A stretch of 64,000 bases of DNA, from positions 55,395 to 119,394 of the forward strand of contig NZ_SPQG01000010.1 in NCBI RefSeq assembly GCF_004944975.1, in the 5' to 3' direction. Positions 42,727 to 50,470 of this stretch are shown here, in pieces; within the stretch, counting starts at the first letter, position 1; every line of letters begins with the position of its first letter. Under the pieces are notes generated by a model. That model worked only from the letters and a program-made list of their open reading frames with translations. It did no database searches and was not told the DNA's origin. A program made the position numbers and the translations under genes. This stretch comes from Halorhabdus amylolytica. GTDB taxonomy: Archaea > Halobacteriota > Halobacteria > Halobacteriales > Haloarculaceae.

Positions 42727-43388
42727 GGAGCCCACCGTCCGAGTGAGGACTGTTCCCGCTCAGACTCATCAGGAACTTCACAGAGGAACCGCCACTTCGG
42801 CCGCTCTCGGATTTGCTTGTCGGGCCGGTTACCTGCCTGTCCGGGTTCCGTTTTCCCGGCGCAGTGCCAGCCCTTGTCTCTGAGCGCTTTAATCATCGAG
42901 CCGTCGAAGTCAGCTCGCACGAACGTCAGCAGAAGGCGAACGCCTCGCCGCCGACCGTGCCGACGCACGAATCGTTCCATCGACCGGGCGAGGGCGGCGG
43001 AGGCGAGATTCGGGAAGTCGACGCCGATGCAGATCCGTGCTGCCTCGACGATCTCGTCACCCTCGTATCGCGTGCCGTCGTAGTCCAGCGAGCGAATCAG
43101 TGGATAGCGCCACGTAATCGCACCCAGTAGCTGGTCCTGGTAACAGAGCCCGTGATGAACGAGGTTCGTCCGCGGGACACTGTCCATATAGGAATGATGG
43201 GCTTCGTAGATCGCGCCGGCGACGTGCCGTGGGATCGATTCGATATGGACGCGCTCTGCGAACCGCAGGCCGAGCGGCGCCGTGACCGGCTGGCCGTCGC
43301 GATGAATGGGACACGAGCACCCCTCGGGAGTGCGCGTGTACTGGAACCCGGTACTCCGCCGCTGGCCGGGAGAACGTGTCTGAGTCAC
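42723..43388 (-). CDS. Mom-like GNAT protein (possible DNA-modification enzyme)
   Basis: 221 residues from GTG 43388, which overlaps the previous stop as GTGA. EAHHSYMDSVPRTNLVHHGL, LLGAITWRYPLI, EAARICIGVDFPNLASAALA, RSMERFVRRHG and LLTFVRADFDGSMIKALRDK then GWHCAGKT follow the pattern of phage Mom and related acetyltransferase-fold proteins, which modify adenine in DNA to block restriction. The similarity is judged by eye. On a mobile replicon it could protect plasmid DNA, alongside the ArdC-like protein. Confidence 0.6.
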   Translation of the reverse strand: MTQTRSPGQRRSTGFQYTRTPEGCSCPIHRDGQPVTAPLGLRFAERVHIESIPRHVAGAIYEAHHSYMDSVPRTNLVHHGLCYQDQLLGAITWRYPLIRSLDYDGTRYEGDEIVEAARICIGVDFPNLASAALARSMERFVRRHGRRRGVRLLLTFVRADFDGSMIKALRDKGWHCAGKTEPGQAGNRPDKQIRERPKWRFLCEVPDESEREQSSLGRWAP

Positions 43389-43516
43389 GAGTCGGTGCCG
43401 TCAGTCTGCTCTTGCCAGTCGTTGTACCGCTCCAGTTCGCGACCGATTTTCTCGAGCGCCTCGACCCCGCGTTCGAGCAGCTGGTGGGTGGCTCGTGACA
43501 GCCGAATTGTCTCCAT
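43385..43516 (-). CDS. 43-residue hypothetical protein
   Basis: A small gene squeezed between two others: its ATG overlaps the upstream stop by one base (TGATG) and its stop overlaps the next GTG start. The product begins METIRLSRATHQLLERGVEA and is one amphipathic helix ending in an acidic tail. The tight coupling on both sides and its protein-like composition support a real gene. Function unknown. Confidence 0.6.
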   Translation of the reverse strand: METIRLSRATHQLLERGVEALEKIGRELERYNDWQEQTDGTDS

Positions 43517-44202
43517 CAGCACTCCCCCTCCGGTGGCTCGATGAGGTTGTTGCTCTCGTCGACCAGGGCCCGGATGGCCTGCTCGACATCGGCATCGTCC
43601 GAAACCGTCCGGCTCGCCAGGGGTGCCGGATAGGCGCGATCGCCCTGATTACAGAGGACGGCCAGCCAGCCGTCGGTTCCCTCCCCAAGCACGATGTAGT
43701 GGTCGCGATCAGCCCGCTGGAAGACTCGCCGGTCAGGGCGAGTGACCGTTCGCCAGTTCTCGGGGAGTGTCGGTGACGGCCCCCCGCCGTCGGGAAGGGC
43801 GACGACGTCGTCGGCGATCGTCGCCATCGCCGCGTCGATTTCTTCGCCGGTGAGGTGCCAGCACGCCGCCGGGCCGTCACACTCGAGCTGGCTGATCACG
43901 CAATTCCGGAACCCAATGTAGTGTTCTCTCGCGATCTGGGCGTCGTTGTAGTAGTCGAGGAGGAGCCCACAGGCGAGCTGTGCGGGCCCGCTTCCAGCGT
44001 ATCCCCACTCGAAGCCTGTCGGGCTGTGGTTGACCAGATCGAGACTTCGATCGGGAGTGAGACGCTGGTGTTCGGAGAGATTCAGAACGACGGCCTGGCC
44101 GTCGATGCGAAAGCCGACGTATTCGACGGAGTCGTCGCGACGGTTAGCGAGCGCTTCTGTCTGGACTACGTTCGACGTGGTGCGTCGGGCGTTCCCGTTC
44201 AT
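43516..44202 (-). CDS. DUF6166-like protein, paralogue 1
   Basis: A 228-residue protein. The conserved core is FEWGYAGSGPAQLACGLLLD followed by YYNDAQIAREHYIGFRNCVI (about 78-117), matching the DUF6166 pattern. The second half is acidic with strands (RDHYIVLGEGTDGWLAVLCN). A second gene with this core (44281-44835) lies upstream in the same run. Function unknown. It has its own leader hairpin. Confidence 0.68.
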   Translation of the reverse strand: MNGNARRTTSNVVQTEALANRRDDSVEYVGFRIDGQAVVLNLSEHQRLTPDRSLDLVNHSPTGFEWGYAGSGPAQLACGLLLDYYNDAQIAREHYIGFRNCVISQLECDGPAACWHLTGEEIDAAMATIADDVVALPDGGGPSPTLPENWRTVTRPDRRVFQRADRDHYIVLGEGTDGWLAVLCNQGDRAYPAPLASRTVSDDADVEQAIRALVDESNNLIEPPEGEC

Positions 44203-44223
44203 CGGTACGTTGCGGGAGTGGTG

Positions 44224-44246
44224 ACCCCCGCACCCCTCTCGGGGGT
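44224..44246 (-). promoter_or_regulatory. Leader hairpin at 44224
   Basis: Gene-strand stem ACCCCC/GGGGGT around GAGAGGGGTGC, 21 bp upstream of the start. A clear GGGGTGCGGGG core. Confidence 0.65.
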
Positions 44247-44280
44247 TCTACAAACAGAGCCGGAAACGCCCTCACCGTCC

Positions 44281-44835
44281 CTACTGGCTAGCTGCGGGGA
44301 ACTCGAACCCGCCGGTGTCGGTCTGTGACTCCTCCGAGTCGGTAGTTTCTGATTGGACTGCCTGGCGGGCGTCTTCCAGTTCCTCGCGGCGGTCGTCGAC
44401 GCTCTGGTGGATGCTAATGTCGTGCTGCTCGCAGAGCGCTCGCTCGACCGCGAAGGTCATCTCGTCGAAATCGACTGCCGTGATGTCGACGTCCTCCGGT
44501 GAGGGCGTCTCATCAGCCACGTCGATGTCTCGCGACCAGGTATCGGCCGAAATGTCGCTGGTCGGGAGCCGCCACTCGTCACCCTCGAGCTCTTCACGCA
44601 GGTACTGCGCGAACTCCTTGTAGTGGTCGAGTGCGATCTTCTTCGTCGCTGAATCGGCCAGCAGCGCGATCGCGAGTTGATCGATGCAGGCCTCGTCGGC
44701 CTCCGGTCCCCAGTCGAATCCACCAGGAGCGCGGCGCAAGACGTGGAGGTGCTTGTCCAGTACGTCGCCATCGGGCGTGTACACCAGCTGTCCACCCATA
44801 CAGCGTTCACCGCGGTACGCTCGGCCGCCGGTCAT
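44281..44835 (-). CDS. DUF6166-like protein, paralogue 2
   Basis: 184 residues from the ATG at 44835, which overlaps the previous stop (ATGA); the much longer frame upstream is Arg/Ser-rich and was rejected. GFDWGPEADEACIDQLAIAL and LDHYKEFAQYLREELEGDEW match the DUF6166 core of the downstream paralogue. The last 70 residues are acidic and partly low-complexity. Two related proteins in one operon may form a heteromer. Confidence 0.65.
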   Translation of the reverse strand: MTGGRAYRGERCMGGQLVYTPDGDVLDKHLHVLRRAPGGFDWGPEADEACIDQLAIALLADSATKKIALDHYKEFAQYLREELEGDEWRLPTSDISADTWSRDIDVADETPSPEDVDITAVDFDEMTFAVERALCEQHDISIHQSVDDRREELEDARQAVQSETTDSEESQTDTGGFEFPAASQ

Positions 44836-45278
44836 CGGAACCCACCCTCCCAGTGACCCATACCTCGTGGTCGTTCTGGGGGCTGGCGGGGGAAGGAATC
44901 CGACGGCCGACGGGCGGTATCTGGACCAGGTCCGGCTCCCTGATTGCTCCCACTCGCGGCCTCGGTTGGTCGGGGCCCGACGTACATCGGTTTTCGCGCT
45001 TGACTTCGCTCCGTGACGACCTCCCGATGGAGCATCGTACAGAGCTCCATGACGCTCTTGGCGAGGTCGAACGCCGCTGCTCGCGACCGGAGGTCGTGCT
45101 GACTGAAGAGGATCGTCCCATCGGCTCGATCGATCCGGACCAGCCAGTCCGAGGGTTGCTGGACGTGGCAAAGGACGGATTTCGAGAACTCGTAGGCGAA
45201 CACGAAATGGTCGTCATCTGTTCGGCGTTGCAACCACCAGTTGTCGGGGGCGCTCTCGCTGTTGCTCTCAGAACTCAT
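44832..45278 (-). CDS. Hypothetical protein heading an operon
   Basis: 148 residues from the ATG at 45278, chosen because a leader hairpin lies just upstream. DNWWLQRRTDDDHFVFAYEF, VRIDRADGTILFSQHDLRSR and AAAFDLAKSVMELCTMLH are strand- and helix-rich; the C-terminal 50 residues are Pro/Gly/Arg-rich and probably disordered. First gene of the run that ends at 42184. No family recognised. Confidence 0.58.
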   Translation of the reverse strand: MSSESNSESAPDNWWLQRRTDDDHFVFAYEFSKSVLCHVQQPSDWLVRIDRADGTILFSQHDLRSRAAAFDLAKSVMELCTMLHREVVTERSQARKPMYVGPRPTEAASGSNQGAGPGPDTARRPSDSFPRQPPERPRGMGHWEGGFR

Positions 45279-45301
45279 CGGTAATCCGGGACGAATGTGT
45301 C

Positions 45302-45322
45302 GTCCCGCACCCCTTGCGGGAC
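45302..45322 (-). promoter_or_regulatory. Leader hairpin at 45302
   Basis: Gene-strand stem GTCCCGC/GCGGGAC (7 bp, perfect) with loop AAGGGGT, 23 bp upstream of the start. One of the cleanest examples. Confidence 0.65.
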
Positions 45323-45415
45323 GAACAACAACACCAGCGCTCACGTCGTCGCGACTTCGTCGCCACCGTCGGCAACGTATATAGTCATAGCAAGATACTG
45401 TCCAATTACATTCGG

Positions 45416-46780
45416 ATGGCTGTACTGGACGACCTCTCGGGATTCGAGTTCGAGGACTTGATGGAGGACGTCTTCCGGAACCTCGGCTACGAAAACGTCC
45501 GCCAGGCCGAGCGGACGGCCGACGAGGGGCGCGACGTCATCATGGAGGAGATCGTCGACGGCACGCGACGGGCGATCATCGTCGAGTGCAAGCACACCGG
45601 GACGGTCGGCCGGCCGGTCGTCCAGAAGCTGCACTCGGCCATCGCGACGTTCGACTTCGACGGCCCGAAGCGAGGGATGGTCGCCACCACAGGTCGATTT
45701 ACGAACCCTGCCGAGGAGTACGCTGACCGGCTCCAGCGGAACGACGATCCCTATCCCATCGAGCTGATCGACGGCGAGGACCTTCGGGAGATCGCCGACG
45801 AAATCGGTCTCGATCTCTACAACGGGCGCATCGAGATCCTCTGTGACGAGACGCTCCGACCGTACGATCCGGCGGCGGATGTCGACGCACCTGTCCAGGA
45901 GGCGTTCCGCGACATTGAGAACATCGAGGCCGCGGATCTGCCGGTGCCGCACTCGCAAGTGACGTTCCGACCAGTGGTTGCGATCACCGCCGACACGAAC
46001 TCTGTCTTCGAGACCTCAGTCGGTGTCATCCACCGGATCAACGACCGCACACAGTTCGTTGTCCACGCTGAGCGCGGCCATCCGAAGGTGGCCGACGACG
46101 AAGTCGCGACGCTGGTCACCGAGAACTTCCACGCGACGGTCCCCCTCGATACCGGGCAGTTTACCGAGGTATTCGACGACGTCGACGAACGACGGTTCGG
46201 CCAGACCCAAACGGAGTACAAGGAGTGGGCTGTTGACCGCCTCCAGGATTACCACACGACGACGGTGACCTACACCGGCGACAATAACGTCACGTACAAC
46301 AAGACCTGTGAGCCGAATCTCTCGGACATCTCAGTGCAATCGATTGAGCCGGTGTATCTACCTGAGGTTCGGCAGACGACAGAGATACTGGAGTACTCGT
46401 ATCCGTACGAATACTATGCTGCTGGCCCCTCACGGGTCACTCTGGAGGACGGGATTCATCGCTGCGTCCACTGCGAAACGAGCGGCGTCGACGAGACGTA
46501 CACCTACTGTCCGAACTGCGGGGCGATCGCCTGCGACACCCACATCAAGACCGAACGGCTCGAAGGGGAGCCGGTCTGTACCGGCTGTGCGGTGACCGAA
46601 CGGTTCGCGCTGAAGAGGAAGTACTTCTACGACGAGGAGAACCTCGACGCGTTCCGCAAGGAGTACGCCGAGATGCCCCTCCACGAGAAGGCGATGGAGA
46701 ACAAGCTGCTTGCTGGAGGGAGCGTGGTTGCGACGCTGCTGCTCGTCGTCGGACTACTCGTGATCGGCGGCATCATCTAA
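45416..46780 (+). CDS. Mrr-like restriction endonuclease with zinc ribbons and a membrane anchor
   Basis: 454 residues from the ATG at 45416. The N-terminal Mrr/PD-(D/E)XK domain has GFEFEDLMEDVFRNLGY, then Asp40 in DEGRDVIME and Glu57-Cys-Lys59 in IIVECKHTG, so the nuclease core is intact. A long middle domain follows. Residues 365-410 hold two CxxC pairs (CVHCE, CPNCG, CTGC). The protein ends in one transmembrane helix (LLLVVGLLVIGGII). Mrr proteins cleave modified or foreign DNA; tethering to the membrane suggests action where DNA enters. Confidence 0.78.
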   Translation: MAVLDDLSGFEFEDLMEDVFRNLGYENVRQAERTADEGRDVIMEEIVDGTRRAIIVECKHTGTVGRPVVQKLHSAIATFDFDGPKRGMVATTGRFTNPAEEYADRLQRNDDPYPIELIDGEDLREIADEIGLDLYNGRIEILCDETLRPYDPAADVDAPVQEAFRDIENIEAADLPVPHSQVTFRPVVAITADTNSVFETSVGVIHRINDRTQFVVHAERGHPKVADDEVATLVTENFHATVPLDTGQFTEVFDDVDERRFGQTQTEYKEWAVDRLQDYHTTTVTYTGDNNVTYNKTCEPNLSDISVQSIEPVYLPEVRQTTEILEYSYPYEYYAAGPSRVTLEDGIHRCVHCETSGVDETYTYCPNCGAIACDTHIKTERLEGEPVCTGCAVTERFALKRKYFYDEENLDAFRKEYAEMPLHEKAMENKLLAGGSVVATLLLVVGLLVIGGII

Positions 46781-46816
46781 CCCATCGAAATTTTCCGCCA
46801 GACTGCGTGGTTGGTG

Positions 46817-47767
46817 TTACGCGACTCCGTACTGGTCTTTGAGTGCCATATATTCGTTCTTTTTTGGGAGGATGACTGGCAGATCATCTGTTCTGTCGAA
46901 GTCGCCCTGAAGTGGCCGATACAACGCTTTCACAGTGGGTTCCAGGTCGTACCACTGTGCGGTCTCGACGAGTGTCTCCTGATCGATATCCTCCGCCTCG
47001 ATCAGCAGCATCGAATAGCTGACCCGCCTAGATCCGCTATCCAGAAGGAGCGTATGGCATACGACTTCAGCAGGCGTTAGGTCTTCGTCCGGAGCATACC
47101 AGAACGGAGGCTCGCCGGCGAGGAAAAACTGTAGACCATACGCTGTAAACCGACCCAGTCCGGTCATCTCCCAGTCCGGAGCTGCTTGGAGTGCGTCCGT
47201 ATCCTCGTCGGTCTGCAGGCGAACGAGTGCTCGCTTCGGATCGCACCACGCGATCGTGGCACTGGGAGCGATTTCCCGGACTCGGGCTCGATGTTCGTGC
47301 TCTACAGTAGCCCGGGCGAACGCCAACAGCGGCGAGACTTCGTCATGAAGGGCGTACTTCGAATCAGATCTGGAGAGTAGTGCTCGGTGCTTGAGCGGTG
47401 ATAACGCGCTGTGGACACCTTGTCGAGTGATTCCGAGCCGGTCTGCGATACCAGCGATGTGTCGTGGTCTATCGAGATACCAACACACGCGGAGTGTGGC
47501 TGGGGAGAGCAGTTCCGTCCAGTCTACGTGGCTGAACTCCGACTGCAGCGTTCGATACGCTTCGGTAACTGGATGTTCCGCGATGCGGACACGACGCTGA
47601 TTGCTGGACCCACGGGTTTCTGTGAGCAATCCCGCTGCGAGCAATTCGTTGAGTACGTCGTACAGATGTTCTCGTGAATATCCGGTTTCGGCCGCGAGTT
47701 CCGCCGGTGTTGCTTCACGGCCGGTACTCAGCGCGTCAAGCACGGCGAGTCCGGCCTTCGAAATCAT
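46817..47767 (-). CDS. Double winged-helix transcription regulator, antitoxin-like
   Basis: A 316-residue protein with two winged helices: ATPAELAAETGYSREHLYDV (about 20-65) and RHIAGIADRLGITRQGVHSA (about 102-145). The C-terminal 100 residues (VVCHTLLLDSGSRRVSYSML, TVKALYRPLQG) recall the effector part of HTH antitoxins paired with MNT-type nucleotidyltransferases, but no such gene is adjacent. It may be an orphan regulator or control the other toxins on this replicon. Confidence 0.68.
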   Translation of the reverse strand: MISKAGLAVLDALSTGREATPAELAAETGYSREHLYDVLNELLAAGLLTETRGSSNQRRVRIAEHPVTEAYRTLQSEFSHVDWTELLSPATLRVCWYLDRPRHIAGIADRLGITRQGVHSALSPLKHRALLSRSDSKYALHDEVSPLLAFARATVEHEHRARVREIAPSATIAWCDPKRALVRLQTDEDTDALQAAPDWEMTGLGRFTAYGLQFFLAGEPPFWYAPDEDLTPAEVVCHTLLLDSGSRRVSYSMLLIEAEDIDQETLVETAQWYDLEPTVKALYRPLQGDFDRTDDLPVILPKKNEYMALKDQYGVA

Positions 47768-47811
47768 CTGGGTCTTTCTAAACCCTAACTATATAAATAC
47801 GATTTGGGATT

Positions 47812-48396
47812 TTACTTGACGACTGCTTCGTCCCGGACCAGTTCTGCGAGCGCGTCCTCGAGCGACCCGTGGAACTGCCAGCTCGCCTGCTCGAAGGCCT
47901 CGTCGGTCGGGCCGTCCCAGCGGGGGAACGCGGAGTGACCGCTCACTTTGACTGTCCACTCGGTCGGCTCGTCGAACGGGTTCTCCGTCGGGAGTTCGAC
48001 GACGTAGAGGTACTCCTCGTCGCCGTGGATGCCGTCGGCCGGATTCTCGACGCCGTGGCCCAGCAGGAACAGCGGCTGGTCCAGGTGCTCCATATTGGAC
48101 GGCTCGAGGAGATCCGCTGGCTGAGCCGCGTCGATCGTTCGCTCTGGGTCGCCATCCAGGTAGAGGTCGACCGTCGAGAGCTTGTCGAGGAACACGAAGG
48201 TCGCCGCCGTGTAGCCCGGTCCCCGCTCTGCGCGGGTCGCATCGAGAAGCTCTTTCAGTTGTGCGAGATCCCGGAGGACGCTCCCGGGATACCCGTCCGA
48301 ATGCCGGTACACCTGCGCGACGCGGTCGGCGCTGCCATCTGTCTCACCGGTCTGTTCGACTCGTTGGACGAATCGGAGTTGGCTCCGTGTCGACAT
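47812..48396 (-). CDS. Hypothetical protein
   Basis: 194 residues from the ATG at 48396, set by the leader hairpin at 48417. RFVQRVEQTGETDGSADRVA, QVYRHSDGYPGSVLRDLAQL and TVDLYLDGDPERTIDAAQ suggest an alpha/beta fold; EYLYVVELPTENPFDEPTEW and TVKVSGHSAF form a strand-rich C-terminus. No family recognised. It starts a minus-strand run of unrelated small plasmid proteins. Confidence 0.58.
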   Translation of the reverse strand: MSTRSQLRFVQRVEQTGETDGSADRVAQVYRHSDGYPGSVLRDLAQLKELLDATRAERGPGYTAATFVFLDKLSTVDLYLDGDPERTIDAAQPADLLEPSNMEHLDQPLFLLGHGVENPADGIHGDEEYLYVVELPTENPFDEPTEWTVKVSGHSAFPRWDGPTDEAFEQASWQFHGSLEDALAELVRDEAVVK

Positions 48397-48416
48397 CGGT
48401 ACTCGCCGGCGCGTGT

Positions 48417-48439
48417 GCGCCGGCACCCATCGCCGGCGC
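48417..48439 (-). promoter_or_regulatory. Leader hairpin at 48417
   Basis: Gene-strand stem GCGCCGGC/GCCGGCGC (8 bp, perfect) with loop GATGGGT, 20 bp upstream of the start. Identical base for base to the hairpin at 49876-49898. Confidence 0.65.
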
Positions 48440-48478
48440 TGAAACAACACCACACAGTCGTAGCGGGATTGCAATCCG

Positions 48479-48874
48479 CTACGCGAGATGTGACACCTCG
48501 TCTGGTTCCTCCACGTCGTCGAATTCACCACGCTCGACCGGCTCCCAATCCTCCCCAGGTGCTGGACTCCACCAGTCGATCTCATAGGCACCCGGTGCAC
48601 CGAGGATTTTTGCCCGTGCCGAGCCGTCAGGCAGGTCGCGGCGGAGCTTCTCGTCGACGTGAAGGTTCCACGTTGAGTCGGTGTCGAAGCACGCGAGCAC
48701 AGCCTCCTCGTAGCCACGGTCTTCTCGAGACTCTTGGAGGACGACCTGCGTGTTACAGTTCTTGCAGAACACTCCCTCGAAGGGAATGTGGGTGAACACT
48801 TCCTGCCCGCAGACGGGACACCAGAGGAACTCGAACAGTGCCTCGCTGTGTCGGTCGAGTACTTCGAGACTCAT
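48479..48874 (-). CDS. Zinc-ribbon hypothetical protein
   Basis: 131 residues from the ATG at 48874. An N-terminal zinc ribbon (CPVCGQEVFTH, CKNC) is followed by an acidic domain (EEAVLACFDTDSTWNLHVDE, AYEIDWWSPAPGEDWEPV). No family recognised. Part of the minus-strand run 49819 to 47812. Confidence 0.58.
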   Translation of the reverse strand: MSLEVLDRHSEALFEFLWCPVCGQEVFTHIPFEGVFCKNCNTQVVLQESREDRGYEEAVLACFDTDSTWNLHVDEKLRRDLPDGSARAKILGAPGAYEIDWWSPAPGEDWEPVERGEFDDVEEPDEVSHLA

Positions 48875-48883
48875 TGTTGGACC

Positions 48884-48902
48884 GACCCGGTTCGACCGGG
48901 TC
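48884..48902 (-). promoter_or_regulatory. Leader hairpin at 48884
   Basis: Gene-strand stem GACCCGGT/ACCGGGTC (8 bp, perfect) with loop CGA, 9 bp upstream of the start. It follows a GGGGCGGAG stretch and differs in design from the other leaders. Confidence 0.5.
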
Positions 48903-48946
48903 ACTCTCTCCGCCCCGGCCGAAAAACACCCTGCGTGTGTACGTCC

Positions 48947-49312
48947 TCAGCGTTCAGGGCCGTAGACGATGCGCGAGGGGGCTTCGTACCCACAGTCCGG
49001 ACAGTCGTACCAGCGCTGTACCGTCGCTCCATCAGCTGTCTTCTCACCGACGAGGACGTCGTCGTTTGGACACTCCGGACAGTTCAGTTCGGGCGCTGGC
49101 CGCTCCCGAAGCGCATCCCGGAACGTTGTCGCCTCCTTCGTCTCGAAGCCTCGCGACCAGATCGGGTAGCCGTCGACGAGGATCGCTCCGCGCCACTTGT
49201 ACCGGTATGAATCCGGCGCCCGGTGTAGAACAGCTCGCGCTCCAGTCTCGGTGTTTCGATACGCGAGTGTTGGTGAGCGACTCTCTCGTGACCAGTTGGT
49301 GATTCGTGGCAT
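48947..49312 (-). CDS. Zinc-ribbon hypothetical protein
   Basis: A 121-residue protein: a strand-rich N-terminus (SYRYKWRGAILVDGYPIWSR) and a C-terminal zinc ribbon (CPECPNDDVLVGEK, CPDCGYEA). It starts 6 bp after the upstream stop, so the two genes are cotranscribed. No family recognised; the ribbon suggests a nucleic-acid role. Confidence 0.58.
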   Translation of the reverse strand: MPRITNWSRESRSPTLAYRNTETGARAVLHRAPDSYRYKWRGAILVDGYPIWSRGFETKEATTFRDALRERPAPELNCPECPNDDVLVGEKTADGATVQRWYDCPDCGYEAPSRIVYGPER

Positions 49313-49318
49313 CGTTGG

Positions 49319-49819
49319 TCAGAAATGAACGTCTGCGGGGACGATCCAGAGCGTCTGGCTGTCCTCGTCTTCCTCGAGGACTCGGTCGAGCTGGCCTCGA
49401 TGCCGAATCCCCTGGGCGTGCTGGTCGTACATCGGGATTGAGGGCCCTTCGTACGCGCCGACCTGGTGGAACGCGTGGCGGGCGAGGTCCTCGTCGCGCA
49501 TGATCGCCTCGTCGCTGAGCTCGTCGAGCGCCTCCTTCACGCGGTCGAGATTCCGCTGAAACTCCTCTTTCGTGGCCTTCCAAGCCCGGTCGAGCAGTTC
49601 ACCGCCCTCCTCTGAGTTGATGGGGGCCGCCGTCGGCAGGTCACCCCAGCGGGCCTTCCCGGCGACCGTCGTGTCGTCTTCATCGAACGTGACGTAGTAA
49701 TCAAACACGGCGCAGCCGTGGGGATTCGCGCCGACGAGACGGTCGAAGACTGCTTTCCCCTCGACCAGGGCGTCGTGCTGTGTCGGTGCTTCCACCAGCG
49801 CGTAGATGACCATATGCAT
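49319..49819 (-). CDS. Hypothetical protein
   Basis: 166 residues from the ATG at 49819; an ATG at 49813 is equally possible. HMVIYALVEAPTQHDALVEG and GCAVFDYYVTFDEDDTTVAG look like an alpha/beta fold with a metal-poor surface. LLDRAWKATKEEFQRNLDRV is a long helix. No family recognised. It has the leader hairpin that is identical to the one at 48417. Confidence 0.58.
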   Translation of the reverse strand: MHMVIYALVEAPTQHDALVEGKAVFDRLVGANPHGCAVFDYYVTFDEDDTTVAGKARWGDLPTAAPINSEEGGELLDRAWKATKEEFQRNLDRVKEALDELSDEAIMRDEDLARHAFHQVGAYEGPSIPMYDQHAQGIRHRGQLDRVLEEDEDSQTLWIVPADVHF

Positions 49820-49875
49820 CTGGTTCACCTCGGAGTGCCGACTCACCGGGCGCCGCTCGGCGCTGTCTGCTCGGT

Positions 49876-49898
49876 GCGCCGGCACCCATCGCCGGCGC
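49876..49898 (-). promoter_or_regulatory. Leader hairpin at 49876
   Basis: Exact copy of the hairpin at 48417-48439 (8-bp perfect stem, loop GATGGGT), 56 bp upstream of the start. Confidence 0.62.
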
Positions 49899-49927
49899 TC
49901 GAAAAACCTCGCTTCGGGAGACCGCGT

Positions 49928-50353
49928 TCAGGAATCGGCAGTCTGCTCGACGGTGATCGTCAGGTCGCCCGACTCGTAGTCGGCCTCGAAGTCGGTGCTG
50001 AACGCGTCGGAGTCGTAGGCGGCGTGGTAGGCACGGTGCAGTTCGAGCGACCCGGTCGCCTTGAAGTGGAAGAACGCGGCCGCCGTGTAGGGTTGGCTCT
50101 GGGTTTCGATCTGCGTCTCGACAGAGGCCGGGAGCGCGATTTGTGGTGTGTCCGTATCGATACTCGTAGCGAACGCCTTCGCTTCCTCGACGGTCGCCTG
50201 CGAATGTGCGGGTGTCTCGCCGGTGAGCACGTTTACCGGCGTCTCGGTATCGTCAGTGAACAGGACATCGTGGAAGGTGCGCGTCCCGAGGACTGCGTCG
50301 GGACTTAACTCGCAATCGTGGAGTGGATCGTCGTCTGGATTCTCGGGCATCAA
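49928..50353 (-). CDS. Hypothetical acidic protein
   Basis: A 141-residue acidic protein: DAVLGTRTFHDVLFTDDTET, ATVEEAKAFATSIDTDTPQI and AAAFFHFKATGSLELHRAYH. It is compact, with predicted strands in the C-terminus (DLTITVEQTADS). A second ATG directly follows the first. No family recognised. Confidence 0.55.
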   Translation of the reverse strand: MMPENPDDDPLHDCELSPDAVLGTRTFHDVLFTDDTETPVNVLTGETPAHSQATVEEAKAFATSIDTDTPQIALPASVETQIETQSQPYTAAAFFHFKATGSLELHRAYHAAYDSDAFSTDFEADYESGDLTITVEQTADS

Positions 50354-50367
50354 ATCAGAGCCTGCGG

Positions 50368-50391
50368 TGGGGCTCAGTCTCTACTGCCCCA
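50368..50391 (-). promoter_or_regulatory. Leader hairpin at 50368
   Basis: Gene-strand stem TGGGGC/GCCCCA, 14 bp upstream of the start. The arms are swapped relative to the other leaders (G-rich first). Confidence 0.45.
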
Positions 50392-50470
50392 GACAAACTG
50401 CAAATTGTCTCGATAGAGCGCAGGAAAGTCGCGAAAGAGGAGCGTCCTGCCCGCACTTCCCGCCGCAGAG

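Noticed and set aside
44836..45171. N-terminal extension of the second DUF6166-like gene
   Set aside because: It is Arg/Ser/Pro-rich, overlaps the upstream gene out of frame, and a coupled ATGA start exists at 44835.
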